From positions 181,491-245,490 of the forward strand of contig NZ_KE150422.1 in NCBI RefSeq assembly GCF_000411295.1: a stretch of DNA of 64,000 bases, given 5' to 3'. This DNA comes from Paenisporosarcina sp. HGH0030 (lineage in GTDB: Bacteria > Bacillota > Bacilli > Bacillales_A > Planococcaceae). Shown one piece after another: positions 42,719-51,523 of this stretch (position 1 is its first letter; each line of letters begins with the position of its first letter). The translations under genes were made by a program, and so were the position numbers. The notes under the pieces were generated by a model. It saw only the letters and a program-made list of their open reading frames with translations, was not told the origin of the DNA and searched no databases.

Positions 42719-42862
42719 TTATTCAGAGTCTTGTTCATCTTGGATTTCATTCTCAACATCTTCATCGTCTCCATCACCACATGCCCCTAGTAAACCTACT
42801 GTCAGGAAAGCTGCAGCACCAATTTTCCACCATTTTTGTCCGGCAATTGAATTCGTCATCAT
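42719..42862 (-). CDS. 47-residue acidic lipoprotein
   Basis: A short gene with ATG 42862 (or ATG 42859) behind GGAGG. The product begins with MMTNSIAGQKWWKIG, a hydrophobic stretch AAAFLTVGLLG and the lipobox LLGAC, leaving a mature tail of only about 20 mostly acidic residues (DGDDEDVENEIQDEQDSE). It should be exported and lipid-anchored. I do not recognise the family; tiny acidic lipoproteins of this type occur in Planococcaceae in my recollection. It has its own terminator. Confidence 0.75.
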   Translation of the reverse strand: MMTNSIAGQKWWKIGAAAFLTVGLLGACGDGDDEDVENEIQDEQDSE

Positions 42863-42992
42863 TTCGAATACCTCCACTTTCGTATTTTAGTATTTTTCTA
42901 ACAACTTATTAGTTATATACCCTTACGTTACGGTTTCATAAACATGACAATTACTTTTTTTCAGAATTGGGTAAAATTTCTCACATATAGTA

Positions 42993-43021
42993 TTGACATG
43001 ATGAATATGATTTTGTTATGG
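42993..43021 (+). promoter_or_regulatory. Probable promoter of the rsgA leader
   Basis: TTGACA at 42993-42998, a 17-base spacer, and the weak -10 TTATGG at 43016-43021. The leader ORF starts 34 bases downstream. Confidence 0.55.
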
Positions 43022-43054
43022 TTACTTTATTAAATCGAAAGCAGGTGAGGTATT

Positions 43055-43129
43055 ATGGCAAATTTAATTGAGAACGTAAAATTGCGAATTGGCATGTTCC
43101 AGGTATCTCATCACACGTATGCTTTCTAA
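43055..43129 (+). CDS. 24-residue leader peptide upstream of the rsgA paralogue
   Basis: ATG 43055 follows AGGTGAGG and gives a 24-codon ORF (MANLIENVKL, RIGMFQ, then VSHHTYAF) ending with TAA at 43129. Its last codons overlap CATCACA (43109-43115), which can pair with TGTGATG (43148-43154). A terminator follows at 43161-43190, ahead of the GTPase gene. The arrangement is that of a ribosome-stalling leader that controls read-through, but no family is known to me. Confidence 0.6.
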   Translation: MANLIENVKLRIGMFQVSHHTYAF

Positions 43130-43160
43130 CAAGTAGAACGTTTTTTTTGTGATGTGTATG

Positions 43161-43194
43161 AACCGTGACTGCCTTTCGCAGCCACGGTTTTTTT
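43161..43194 (+). terminator. Terminator between the leader peptide and the rsgA paralogue
   Basis: AACCGTG-CTGC/GCAG-CACGGTT hairpin followed by TTTTTTTATTT. It stands 80 bases before the GTPase start, on the same strand, so it acts as an attenuator rather than an end terminator. Confidence 0.85.
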
Positions 43195-43274
43195 ATTTCC
43201 CAAGAAAATGTAATGGACTGAAGCGCATATGGCGCATTCCAATTTTCTTATACACAAATCAGGAGGAACACACA

Positions 43275-44375
43275 TTGAAAATGATTAACACATTGAAAAC
43301 AATTAAAAATTACGGATGGAACGAGTCTTTAGAAACGAAATGGCAAGACCAGTCCTCGAATGAAAAGTTGCAAGCTTGCGTTATTGGACGCGTATTGCTT
43401 GAACATAAACATATGTACAGAGTGGTGACAGATGAAGGTGAATGGCTAGCTTCCCTTTCCGGCAGCTTCAAACACCAGGCAAATGAACGCCGGGACTATC
43501 CGGCTGTCGGTGATTGGGTAGCGGTTGAAAAAATGCCAGGTGAAGAAAAAGGTATCATTCGAAACATACTGCCACGAACTTCTATATTTTCACGAAAAGT
43601 AGCGGGTGGTACAACGGTAGAACAAATTGTAGCCGTTAACGTAGATATCGTCTTTCTCGTCATGTCTTTGAACATGGATTTCAACCTTCGTCGATTGGAA
43701 CGATATTTGGTTGCAGCTTGGGACTCAGGCGCAAACCCTGTTATCGTTTTAACGAAAAAAGATGTTTGTGATGATCCACATTCTTATGTGGATCAAGCTG
43801 AAACAGTGGCATTTGGTGTACCGATACATGTCGTCAGCAGTGTTACCGGAGAAGGCATTGACGAACTTCAAGACTTATTGAAAGACGGCAAAACTGCTGC
43901 GTTGCTGGGCTCATCTGGTGTAGGGAAATCTTCTTTAACCAATGCACTATGCGGTGAGAATGTCATGGCCGTTCAGGACATTCGAGAAGATGATGATAAA
44001 GGCCGCCATACGACAACTCATCGAGAATTGTTCCGAATGCCTGGAGGCGGTCTGTTGATTGACACTCCTGGTATGCGTGAATTCCAAATGTGGGATAACA
44101 GTGAAAGTTTAGATACTGGCTTTAAGGACGTAGAGCAATTTGCGAGAACATGCCGCTTTTCAGATTGCCAACATAATGGCCAACCTGGATGTGGTGTGCA
44201 GGAAGCGTTGAATAATGGCTCCCTAACACACGAACGATATGCAAGTTATGAAAAACTAAAACGTGAGCTTGCTTATATGGAACGAAAAGCTGATGCCGCT
44301 GCCCAAAAAGCAGAGCGAGGGAAATGGAAACAAATTACGAAAGATATGCGGAAAAGACCTACTAAAAAAAGATAA
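43275..44375 (+). CDS. rsgA: RsgA-type ribosome small-subunit GTPase (long paralogue)
   Basis: A 366-residue circularly permuted GTPase: OB-fold at residues about 35-110, then the G4 motif VLTKKD, G1 LGSSGVGKSSL, the switch TTTHRELF, G3 DTPGMRE, and a C-terminal zinc module CRFSDCQHNGQPGC (CxxxxCxHxxxxxC), ending in a Lys-rich tail. It assists 30S maturation or checks 30S subunits. It is longer than the housekeeping B. subtilis RsgA/YloQ (about 298 aa) and so is probably a second, specialised copy. TTG 43275 is 8 bases after AGGAGG. A leader peptide and attenuator precede it. Confidence 0.9.
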   Translation: MKMINTLKTIKNYGWNESLETKWQDQSSNEKLQACVIGRVLLEHKHMYRVVTDEGEWLASLSGSFKHQANERRDYPAVGDWVAVEKMPGEEKGIIRNILPRTSIFSRKVAGGTTVEQIVAVNVDIVFLVMSLNMDFNLRRLERYLVAAWDSGANPVIVLTKKDVCDDPHSYVDQAETVAFGVPIHVVSSVTGEGIDELQDLLKDGKTAALLGSSGVGKSSLTNALCGENVMAVQDIREDDDKGRHTTTHRELFRMPGGGLLIDTPGMREFQMWDNSESLDTGFKDVEQFARTCRFSDCQHNGQPGCGVQEALNNGSLTHERYASYEKLKRELAYMERKADAAAQKAERGKWKQITKDMRKRPTKKR

Positions 44376-44377
44376 CA

Positions 44378-44414
44378 AAAATGGCCAACCTCTATTTCAT
44401 AGGTTGGCTTTTTG
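44378..44414 (+). terminator. Terminator after the rsgA paralogue
   Basis: GCCAACCT/AGGTTGGC hairpin with a 9-base loop followed by TTTTTGTTT. Confidence 0.9.
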
Positions 44415-44572
44415 TTTGATTAGGCATTTCTCTGTCTATATCTGTTTAATCGGCTCTAGAGCTGGTTTAATCGGAATTAATCGAGATTTAATCAGTCTCA
44501 CCCAATAATTAACAACTAACTCCACTAATAGTACATCAACATACAACATTTAACTGATCAATCCTATACCAA

Positions 44573-44614
44573 AGCAAAAAGTTGAGAACCAACCATAACA
44601 GGTCGCTTCTCAAC
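44573..44614 (-). terminator. Terminator after yhdA
   Basis: GTTGAGAA/TTCTCAAC stem followed on the minus strand by TTTTTGCTTT. Confidence 0.8.
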
Positions 44615-44617
44615 GTT

Positions 44618-45157
44618 TTAAATCAAACTTTGCGATTTCATTTCATTCCCGATCCGTGCGTACATTTTCAATTCCTCGATTAAGCCATCGACTTGTTCAG
44701 CCGCTTCTTTTACTAGACCATCTCGGTCATAATCAAATGTACTTGGATCAAGCACCAACTGGCGTGGAATTGCATTGGCATAAACGCCTCGCATCACTGT
44801 ACGCATATTATTCAAGCAATTGATGCCACCTTTTCCTCCACCAGCGATAGCAAGTAAGCCGACTGGTTTATGTAGAAACTGTGTACTGCCCAGGAAGTCC
44901 AATGCATTTTTCAGCGCTCCACTCATGGCACTGTGATATTCAGGTGATAACAACAATACAGCATCAGCTTCTAGCACAGCTTGACGTAAAGATTTTACAA
45001 CAGACTCATTTGCTTGCTCTTCTTCTCCAGTGTACATCGGCATTCCCATTACACTTAAATCCATTGTATGGAATCCATAAGTACGTTCAATAAATCGAGC
45101 TGCAATTGCGGTACGACCATGTTTACGTGGTCCTCCACTTATGACTAAAATTTTCAT
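44618..45157 (-). CDS. yhdA: NADPH-dependent FMN reductase (YhdA/azoreductase-like)
   Basis: A 179-residue flavodoxin-fold reductase. Motifs: the FMN phosphate loop SGGPRKHGRTA near the N-terminus, LLSPEYHSAMSGALKNALDF (the PEYxxxxSGxLKNxxD signature of the NADPH-dependent FMN reductase family), and GLLAIAGGGKGG. It reduces flavins, quinones or azo compounds with NAD(P)H. Of two ATGs six bases apart, 45157 has better spacing from AAGGAG. It is the third gene of yhcY-yhcZ-yhdA, the order I recall from B. subtilis, suggesting control by the two-component pair. Confidence 0.88.
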   Translation of the reverse strand: MKILVISGGPRKHGRTAIAARFIERTYGFHTMDLSVMGMPMYTGEEEQANESVVKSLRQAVLEADAVLLLSPEYHSAMSGALKNALDFLGSTQFLHKPVGLLAIAGGGKGGINCLNNMRTVMRGVYANAIPRQLVLDPSTFDYDRDGLVKEAAEQVDGLIEELKMYARIGNEMKSQSLI

Positions 45158-45172
45158 GTTCATTCTCTCCTT

Positions 45173-45820
45173 TTACAGTCCGCTCGGTTCAGTTAGTCCA
45201 TGCTTTACTGCATAAAGTGCGGCTTGCGTGCGGTCTTGGACGTGTAGTTTTGAAAAAATATTGGATATGTGGGTTTTGACTGTTTTTTCCGTGACAAACA
45301 ATGAGGAAGCGATTTCTCTATTGCTTTTCCCTTTTGTAAGCTCAGATAAAACATCCTGCTCTCGTGGAGTCAAAGGATATAATTTGTGCGGTGGATCAAT
45401 TTGCGGTTCCCGGACCTTCATCAGTTCCGAGGTGGCAAGCGGATGCAACGTATTTTCCCCACGCATCAGTTTGCGGATGGATTCCACTAAATCGTCAGGT
45501 TCAATATCTTTTAGTTGATAGCCTGCAGCTCCCGCTTCAATAGCAGGAATGACATGATCACGGTCTGAAAAGCTCGTAAGCATCAGCACTTCTGTTTGCG
45601 GGTACTGTTCTTTGATTTTTTTCGTTGCTTGAATCCCATCCATTATTGGCATAACTAAATCCATTAATACAATATCGGGTCTGAGACTTGCTGTCAATTC
45701 AACAGCTTCCTTCCCATTGGTCGCTTCTCCCACCACATCCATGTCTTTTTGCGTTTTCAAGAAAAATAATAAACCGCGGCGAACAACATGATGATCATCC
45801 GCAATCAGCACTCGTATCAT
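45173..45820 (-). CDS. yhcZ: Response regulator YhcZ (NarL family)
   Basis: A 215-residue regulator. Receiver domain residues 1-120 show D8-D9 (LIADDHH), phospho-acceptor in IVLMDLVMPIMDG, T84-equivalent in LMLTSF and Lys in QLKDIE. The LuxR-type HTH is at about 145-205 (LTPREQDVLSELTKGKSNREI, cut here to its core EIASSLFVTEKTVKTHIS). It works with the adjacent kinase YhcY. ATG 45820 follows AAGGAGG and starts 12 bases after yhcY. The stimulus is not known. Confidence 0.9.
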   Translation of the reverse strand: MIRVLIADDHHVVRRGLLFFLKTQKDMDVVGEATNGKEAVELTASLRPDIVLMDLVMPIMDGIQATKKIKEQYPQTEVLMLTSFSDRDHVIPAIEAGAAGYQLKDIEPDDLVESIRKLMRGENTLHPLATSELMKVREPQIDPPHKLYPLTPREQDVLSELTKGKSNREIASSLFVTEKTVKTHISNIFSKLHVQDRTQAALYAVKHGLTEPSGL

Positions 45821-45832
45821 GCAGATTCCTCC

Positions 45833-46948
45833 TTAATATGGCAAACGGATTAACAGTTCCGTTCCTTTTTCAATTTCACTCACCCAATCTACGGATCCAC
45901 CAGCAGCCTGGGCACGGTCGCGCATACTCTGTAAACCGATAGAAGGAATTCGTACATTTGTATCCATTTGAAATCCGCATCCTTCATCTTTCAAAACGAG
46001 TAACATATCGGAAGGTGTCACCGTGATGAATAATTCAGCTTCCTGCACACCTGAATGTTTACGGACATTATTTAATCCTTCTTGTGCTATACGGAACAAA
46101 GTTTCTTCTATGCGTGATGGCAAGTTAATAACCCCGGTTACATTCACTTTCAAGGACAAACCAAGCATTTCTGCATAGCCTTTTATCCCTTCAACCAAGC
46201 CGGTTTCAAGACCCTTTGGACGCAATTGCCAAATAAGTGCACGCATTTCTGTCAAAGCTTCCTGCGTTAAATGTTGAATTTCACGAAACGTTTCTTTTAC
46301 CTCTGTCTGCTCCGCCATTTCGCTTCCACCTCGCGCAGTCAACGTAACGGAAAACAAAAGCTGGTTCACTGAATCGTGTAAATCACGGGCTAATCGGTTG
46401 CGCTCCTGAACTAATGCCATTTCCTGTTCTTGCTTCGTTAAGACGATTCGTTTGATGGCTGAACCCATTTGCAAGGCAACCGATTCGAGCAACGCTAATT
46501 CGTCATTCGTAAATCCAATCGTATGGGGGGATGCTACATTCAACAAACCAAATCTTTCCTGACCTGATTGAAGCGGAACGGTTGCGTGATGTGTAATGCC
46601 TCCGTGATCACCTAATTTTGCATCGATGGCATTCTCTATCCGCTGACATTCTATCATATTCGTCGCTTTCTTTAGTTCACCATTGCGATACTTGGAAACA
46701 CACCAGCAGCCGCCTTTTTGAAGATGACGACAACTATCATGTTCCAGTGCATTTGGTAAATTTTCATGTGCAATTAATTGATGCCTTCCTTTTGTATCAA
46801 TGAAGAATATCCATCCTGTTTCAAACTGTGTGCCAGCTAAAAATTTTCGTAATGCGCCCTGCAGCATCGTTGTCATTTCGGTTTCTTCATTTAATAACTC
46901 GGCAATCTCTTTCAGTAAACCGATATTTGAATGTCCATTTGATTGCAT
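45833..46948 (-). CDS. yhcY: GAF-domain sensor histidine kinase YhcY
   Basis: A 371-residue soluble kinase with no membrane helix. A GAF domain fills residues about 20-165 (TGWIFFIDTKGRHQL, CRHLQKGGCWCVSKYRNGEL, RFGLLNVASPHTIGF), followed by the HisKA_3 dimerisation motif LARDLHDSVNQLLFS with its phospho-histidine and an ATPase domain with GLNNVRKHSG and DEGCGF. A CWCV cysteine pair within the GAF domain could bind a metal cluster or sense redox, as in some DegS-like oxygen sensors; this is inference. It heads the yhcY-yhcZ-yhdA operon. Confidence 0.9.
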   Translation of the reverse strand: MQSNGHSNIGLLKEIAELLNEETEMTTMLQGALRKFLAGTQFETGWIFFIDTKGRHQLIAHENLPNALEHDSCRHLQKGGCWCVSKYRNGELKKATNMIECQRIENAIDAKLGDHGGITHHATVPLQSGQERFGLLNVASPHTIGFTNDELALLESVALQMGSAIKRIVLTKQEQEMALVQERNRLARDLHDSVNQLLFSVTLTARGGSEMAEQTEVKETFREIQHLTQEALTEMRALIWQLRPKGLETGLVEGIKGYAEMLGLSLKVNVTGVINLPSRIEETLFRIAQEGLNNVRKHSGVQEAELFITVTPSDMLLVLKDEGCGFQMDTNVRIPSIGLQSMRDRAQAAGGSVDWVSEIEKGTELLIRLPY

Positions 46949-47044
46949 ACAGTCGCCTCCGTCATACCATCATTGTAACTCTTATCATACCATTCGATTT
47001 CATGCATTCGCATGAAGACAGATTCATACTTTTGACTGAAATGC

Positions 47045-47953
47045 TTACTCCTGAAGAGTTCTCCATAAGTAAAACGTGGCATAAGCGCGCCAACCAGCCC
47101 AATTTTCGGACCATCTTTCGATCTCTTCTAAAGTCGGTTTTTGCGATTCGTTGTGCACTTTTTTCAATGCATTATGTAGACCGACATCAGCTATTGGAAA
47201 AGCATCCGGGTGCCTGAAACATCGCATGATGACATAGTTTGCCGACCATTTCCCGATACCTCGAATGGCTGTTAACCTGGCTTCCATTTCCGTTAATGAC
47301 AACCCAACAAACTGTTCCTTTGTTAATTGTTTGGTTGCTATGATCCCAGCAACACCCATGACATATTCTGCTTTTCGCTGAGTGAAGGAAAGGCTGCGCA
47401 AATCCTCAACTTGCAATGTAGCAATTCTCTCGGGTGAAGGAAATAACCAATACTTTTCTTCTTTATATTCGATAGATTCACCATATGTTGTGACGAGCTT
47501 CTGTTTTAACGCATACGCAACGTGCAAACTTATTTGCTGCCCCATAATCGACCAACAAAGTGCTTCAAATAGATCTTCCACACCAACTATCCTAAGCCCT
47601 TTATAAGCCGAGACAACTCCAGCTAATGTCGTATCATCTTCAGCTAATGTATAAAATGGGCGTAAATCACGAGATAAATCAAACCACACTTCTACGTACG
47701 CAGTCGCTGAGTTGATAACCAAGTCACTAATCGTACTCAATTGTGGGAAAGCTATGACAAGTTCGTTTTGGATGTAAGATACTTCAATTAATAAGAGTTC
47801 TTTATCAATTCGAATCGCTTTTACTACGGATTGCTTTTCGAAATCCACACGGTGTAATAGTTCTCTGTTATTGCGTCCTAAGTACAACAGCAAATCGTCC
47901 CAATTAATGTCCTGTATAGATTTTCTCAATTCGTTATCTTGGTGTTTCCACAT
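47045..47953 (-). CDS. alkA: DNA-3-methyladenine glycosylase (AlkA-type, HhH-GPD)
   Basis: A 302-residue base-excision-repair glycosylase. The helix-hairpin-helix is LTAIRGIGKWSANYVIMRC, followed by the catalytic Asp in FPIADVGLHNALKK; the LFEALCWSIMGQQISLHVAY segment is typical of AlkA/YfjP proteins. It removes alkylated purines from DNA. The N-terminal 110 residues form the AlkA-like beta domain. ATG 47953 follows GGGGGAT. It is monocistronic, divergent from nothing nearby, and followed by the yhcY gene region. Confidence 0.9.
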   Translation of the reverse strand: MWKHQDNELRKSIQDINWDDLLLYLGRNNRELLHRVDFEKQSVVKAIRIDKELLLIEVSYIQNELVIAFPQLSTISDLVINSATAYVEVWFDLSRDLRPFYTLAEDDTTLAGVVSAYKGLRIVGVEDLFEALCWSIMGQQISLHVAYALKQKLVTTYGESIEYKEEKYWLFPSPERIATLQVEDLRSLSFTQRKAEYVMGVAGIIATKQLTKEQFVGLSLTEMEARLTAIRGIGKWSANYVIMRCFRHPDAFPIADVGLHNALKKVHNESQKPTLEEIERWSENWAGWRAYATFYLWRTLQE

Positions 47954-47976
47954 TCACTTTTTATCCCCCTTATCAA

Positions 47977-48007
47977 CAAAACCCTATTAGCTTTTTGCTA
48001 ATAGGGT
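47977..48007 (-). terminator. Terminator after pgcA
   Basis: ACCCTATTAG/CTAATAGGGT stem with a 7-base loop, followed on the minus strand by TTTTGTT. Confidence 0.85.
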
Positions 48008-48013
48008 CTCCAA

Positions 48014-49747
48014 TTACAGGCCGAAACGCTTATCCATGTCAGCAGTGAATTGTGTTTTTATTCGTTCAAGTTTTTCCTTGCTTTCAGCTTCAGTAGGACT
48101 TGTCACACCAATATAGTATTTGATTTTTGGTTCAGTTCCACTTGGTCTTACACAAACCCATGATCCATCTAACAGGAAATATTTCAATACATCGGCTTGT
48201 GGCAGTGTAAGTGTCTCGTCTTTGCGACCGTCAACAAAGCTGCGTGTTTGCGTCAAGTAATCTTCTTGTGATGAAATCGCAATGCCTGCAACTTCTTTCA
48301 AAGGTTGAGTTCGTAAACTGGTTAACAGACTTTTGATTTCACGTGCACCATCTGCTCCCTTTTTCGTCACGGATACTAATCCTTCAAAATAGTAGCCATG
48401 TCTTTCAAACAAATCGTGGAGGACGTCAAGCAATGACTTCCCTTGCATTTTGTAGAAAGCGGCCGCTTCTGTGATCGCTAAGACAGTTTGAATAGCATCT
48501 TTGTCACGTGCAAATGGTTTTATCAAATAGCCATAGCTTTCCTCGTAACCAAACAGGAATGTGTATTCATTTGTTTCATTGTATTGCTGAATTTTCTCCC
48601 CAATGAATTTGAATCCGGTCAGTACATCTTCTGTTGATGAACCATGGAATTCTGCTATTACTCGTCCGAGATCGGAAGTCACAATGGTTTTGAACACCCG
48701 TCCATTGGCTGGCATATTTCCTGCTTCTTTTAATTGCGTTAATAAATACTCAATTAAAATGGCACCAGTCTGATTCCCAGTCAATAAAACATAGCTGTCG
48801 CCTTGTTGCACTGCCACACCCACACGGTCTCCATCCGGATCAGCTGTAATTAATATATCAGCCTCGGTTGTTTTACCTTGAGCCATCGCCAATTCAAAAG
48901 CACTGGCTTCTTCCGGGTTCGGTGATTTCAATGTAGGAAATTCTCCATCCGGCTCCATTTGCTCCTCTACGAATGTAAAGTTTTCGTAACCCGCTCGTTT
49001 CATCAAATTGCGTATAGTTGACCCTGATGCCCCGTGAAGAGGTGAAAATACAACAGCTAAATCATTTTTACCTGTCAGGTCTTGATGATGTTGAATGGAT
49101 TCGACATTTTCAAGATAGGTCTCATCAAGCTCATGACCAACCATTTGAATCAATCCATTTTCTTTAGCGTGTTCAATGTTACCAGCTTCTACTGCCAACT
49201 CATCGCCTACCTGCTGAACAAATGAAATCACAGCCTCGGCATCTGCCAGATTTAACTGGGCCCCGTCTTTCCCATAAACTTTGTAGCCGTTATACTCAGG
49301 TGGATTATGACTTGCAGTTACCACAATCCCCATAAAAGCATCCAGTTCCCTTACACTGAACGATAGTTGTGGCGTAGTTCTTGGCTCTTCATATAAATAG
49401 GCTTGAACTCCATTTTTGGCAAAAGTACTTGCTGCTTCCATCGCAAATTCAGGAGATTTCCTGCGACAGTCATAGGCGATGACAATTCCTTTTTTCATCG
49501 CTTCTGTGCCAGCTGCTTTTACGTAATCCGCAACCCCTTGGGAAGCTTTACGAACAGTGTATGTATTCATGCGGTTCGTACCCGCACCAATTTCACCGCG
49601 CATCCCGCCAGTGCCAAATTCCAAGTCTTTGTAAAATGCATCTTCCAGTCGCTTTTCATCTTGGGCGATTGCAGAAAGTTGTTCTTTCAATTCAGGCTCC
49701 AATTTGTCAAAGGTAAGCCACTTTTCGGCAGTTCGTTTATAACTCAA
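48014..49747 (-). CDS. pgcA: Phosphoglucomutase/phosphomannomutase PgcA
   Basis: A 577-residue alpha-D-phosphohexomutase that interconverts glucose-6-phosphate and glucose-1-phosphate for wall glycolipid and teichoic-acid synthesis. The phosphoserine loop is IVVTASHNPPEYNGYKVYG, the metal-binding loop DPDGDRVGVA, the sugar loop GYEESYGY and the phosphate-binding loop RPSGTEPKIK. All catalytic motifs are intact and length is standard. The start is TTG 49747 behind a GGGGGAA site. It is monocistronic, with a terminator 6 bases after the stop. Confidence 0.95.
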   Translation of the reverse strand: MSYKRTAEKWLTFDKLEPELKEQLSAIAQDEKRLEDAFYKDLEFGTGGMRGEIGAGTNRMNTYTVRKASQGVADYVKAAGTEAMKKGIVIAYDCRRKSPEFAMEAASTFAKNGVQAYLYEEPRTTPQLSFSVRELDAFMGIVVTASHNPPEYNGYKVYGKDGAQLNLADAEAVISFVQQVGDELAVEAGNIEHAKENGLIQMVGHELDETYLENVESIQHHQDLTGKNDLAVVFSPLHGASGSTIRNLMKRAGYENFTFVEEQMEPDGEFPTLKSPNPEEASAFELAMAQGKTTEADILITADPDGDRVGVAVQQGDSYVLLTGNQTGAILIEYLLTQLKEAGNMPANGRVFKTIVTSDLGRVIAEFHGSSTEDVLTGFKFIGEKIQQYNETNEYTFLFGYEESYGYLIKPFARDKDAIQTVLAITEAAAFYKMQGKSLLDVLHDLFERHGYYFEGLVSVTKKGADGAREIKSLLTSLRTQPLKEVAGIAISSQEDYLTQTRSFVDGRKDETLTLPQADVLKYFLLDGSWVCVRPSGTEPKIKYYIGVTSPTEAESKEKLERIKTQFTADMDKRFGL

Positions 49748-49842
49748 ATCTATTCCCCCATTAAAAACGTTGATTAAGCAGATGAGAAATACTCAGGCTT
49801 CATATGCCAGTCTAGTAACTGGCACTTAAGCTTTTCTATATC

Positions 49843-51390
49843 TCATTGGCCTTTTTTATATTCGATACGATACACGTCATGGCGACGGTCTTTTAATTGT
49901 TTGACCGTACCATCTTGTCGTTGGCGACGTAAAATTTCTAAATCTACGTCTCCGATTAAGACCATTTCCAAGTTCGGGTTCGTTTCTCCAACTATCCCGT
50001 CACGGGCAAATTCAAAATCAGACGGCGCATATATACCAGACTGTGCATATTGAATGTCCATATTTTCGGTTTGTGGCAAGTTGCCGACAGTACCAGAAAT
50101 AACCGTGTAAATTTGATTTTCTACCGCGCGGGCTTGTGCACAATATTTCACGCGTAAATAACCTTGTCGATCTTCTGTACAGAAAGGTGCGAAAATAATA
50201 TTGGCACCCATATCCGTTGCTATGCGTGCAAGTTCAGGGAACTCAATATCATAACAAATTTGGATGGCAATTTTTCCGCAATCGGTGTCAAAGACGCGGA
50301 CTGAATCACCTGCACTGATTCCCCACCATTTTCGTTCGTTTGGTGTGATGTGAATTTTGTATTGTTTTTCAATCGAACCATCGCGACGAAATAAGTAGGC
50401 GATGTTGTAAATCTCATCGTCTTCTTCTTTTACGAAATGTGAACCGCCAATGATATTGACATTGTAGCGAACTGCCAAATCGGTAAAGAGTTCGATATAT
50501 TGTGGTGTGAATTCAGTCAATCGACGAATAGCACGACTCGGTGAAGGTTCATTTAAAAATGACATTAACTGAGTAGTGAAAATCTCTGGGAATACAACGA
50601 AATCAGAATGTGCATCGGATGCCACATCAACAAAGTACTCGCATTGATTTGCCAGGTCATCAAATGATTCAATAGCACGCATCATGTACTGAACGACACA
50701 GATTCGTACCGGGTAACTCGTTTTGAAATGACGTTTTGACATTGGTTTATAGTCAACATTGTTCCATTCCATCAAAGTCGCATACTTGCCTGAAGCGGTA
50801 TCGTCCGGTAAGTAGTTCGGATTAATACGCATAAGGGTGAACCCGTTCATGATTTGGAAGGTCAATACAGGGTCATAAATTTTATGTCTAGACACAGCAT
50901 CCACATACTCACGTGGCAACATTTCGTCTGAATGTTTATGGTAATTTGGAATACGTCCACCAATAATAATGGATTTCAGATTAAATTGACGGGCAATTTC
51001 TTTGCGTGCTTCATATAGACGCTGCCCTACTTTCATGCGTCGATATTCGGGATGCACCATAACTTCTATCCCATACATATTGTAGCCTTCTGGATTGTGA
51101 TTCGTTATATAGCCGTCATCCGTGACATCTGACCACGAATGGCGGTCATCATATTCATCAAAGTTGATAATTAAACTCGAACATGAGCCGATAATATGTC
51201 CATCCAGTTCTGCGACCATCTGGCCTTCTGGAAAAATAGTTAAATGACTGCGTAGTTGGTCAACTTTCCAAGGGTCCATTCCTGGGAAGCAAAGCTTTTG
51301 CATCGCTAAAATAGGTTCTATATCATCCATGTTCGTCTGTCTGATGACCATTTTCATTTCAAATTGGGATAAATCGAATTGCTCTGACAT
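49843..51390 (-). CDS. yhcX: GNAT acetyltransferase fused to a nitrilase-family amidohydrolase (YhcX-like)
   Basis: A 515-residue two-domain protein. The N-terminal GNAT acetyltransferase (residues about 10-190) has YGIEVMVHPEYRRMKVGQRL, the acetyl-CoA loop. The C-terminal carbon-nitrogen hydrolase (about 220-500) shows the Glu in FVVFPEIFTTQ, the Lys in KQYKIHITPNERKWW and the nucleophile Cys in IAIQICYDIEFPE. B. subtilis YhcX (about 513 aa) has this fusion, and the yhc neighbourhood agrees. Substrates are unknown. ATG 51390 follows AAGGAG; the upstream ATG 51426 lacks a site. Confidence 0.9.
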   Translation of the reverse strand: MSEQFDLSQFEMKMVIRQTNMDDIEPILAMQKLCFPGMDPWKVDQLRSHLTIFPEGQMVAELDGHIIGSCSSLIINFDEYDDRHSWSDVTDDGYITNHNPEGYNMYGIEVMVHPEYRRMKVGQRLYEARKEIARQFNLKSIIIGGRIPNYHKHSDEMLPREYVDAVSRHKIYDPVLTFQIMNGFTLMRINPNYLPDDTASGKYATLMEWNNVDYKPMSKRHFKTSYPVRICVVQYMMRAIESFDDLANQCEYFVDVASDAHSDFVVFPEIFTTQLMSFLNEPSPSRAIRRLTEFTPQYIELFTDLAVRYNVNIIGGSHFVKEEDDEIYNIAYLFRRDGSIEKQYKIHITPNERKWWGISAGDSVRVFDTDCGKIAIQICYDIEFPELARIATDMGANIIFAPFCTEDRQGYLRVKYCAQARAVENQIYTVISGTVGNLPQTENMDIQYAQSGIYAPSDFEFARDGIVGETNPNLEMVLIGDVDLEILRRQRQDGTVKQLKDRRHDVYRIEYKKGQ

Positions 51391-51523
51391 GTAGATCGTC
51401 TCCTTCACAAAAGCTTCATACTTCATTATATAGGACTGCAGACTGCGTTGAAAATATTTTACATGTTTGAGGATTAGAATTATAATTTGATAAGAGTTTA
51501 CCCTCAGAAGTGGAGATTAGAAA

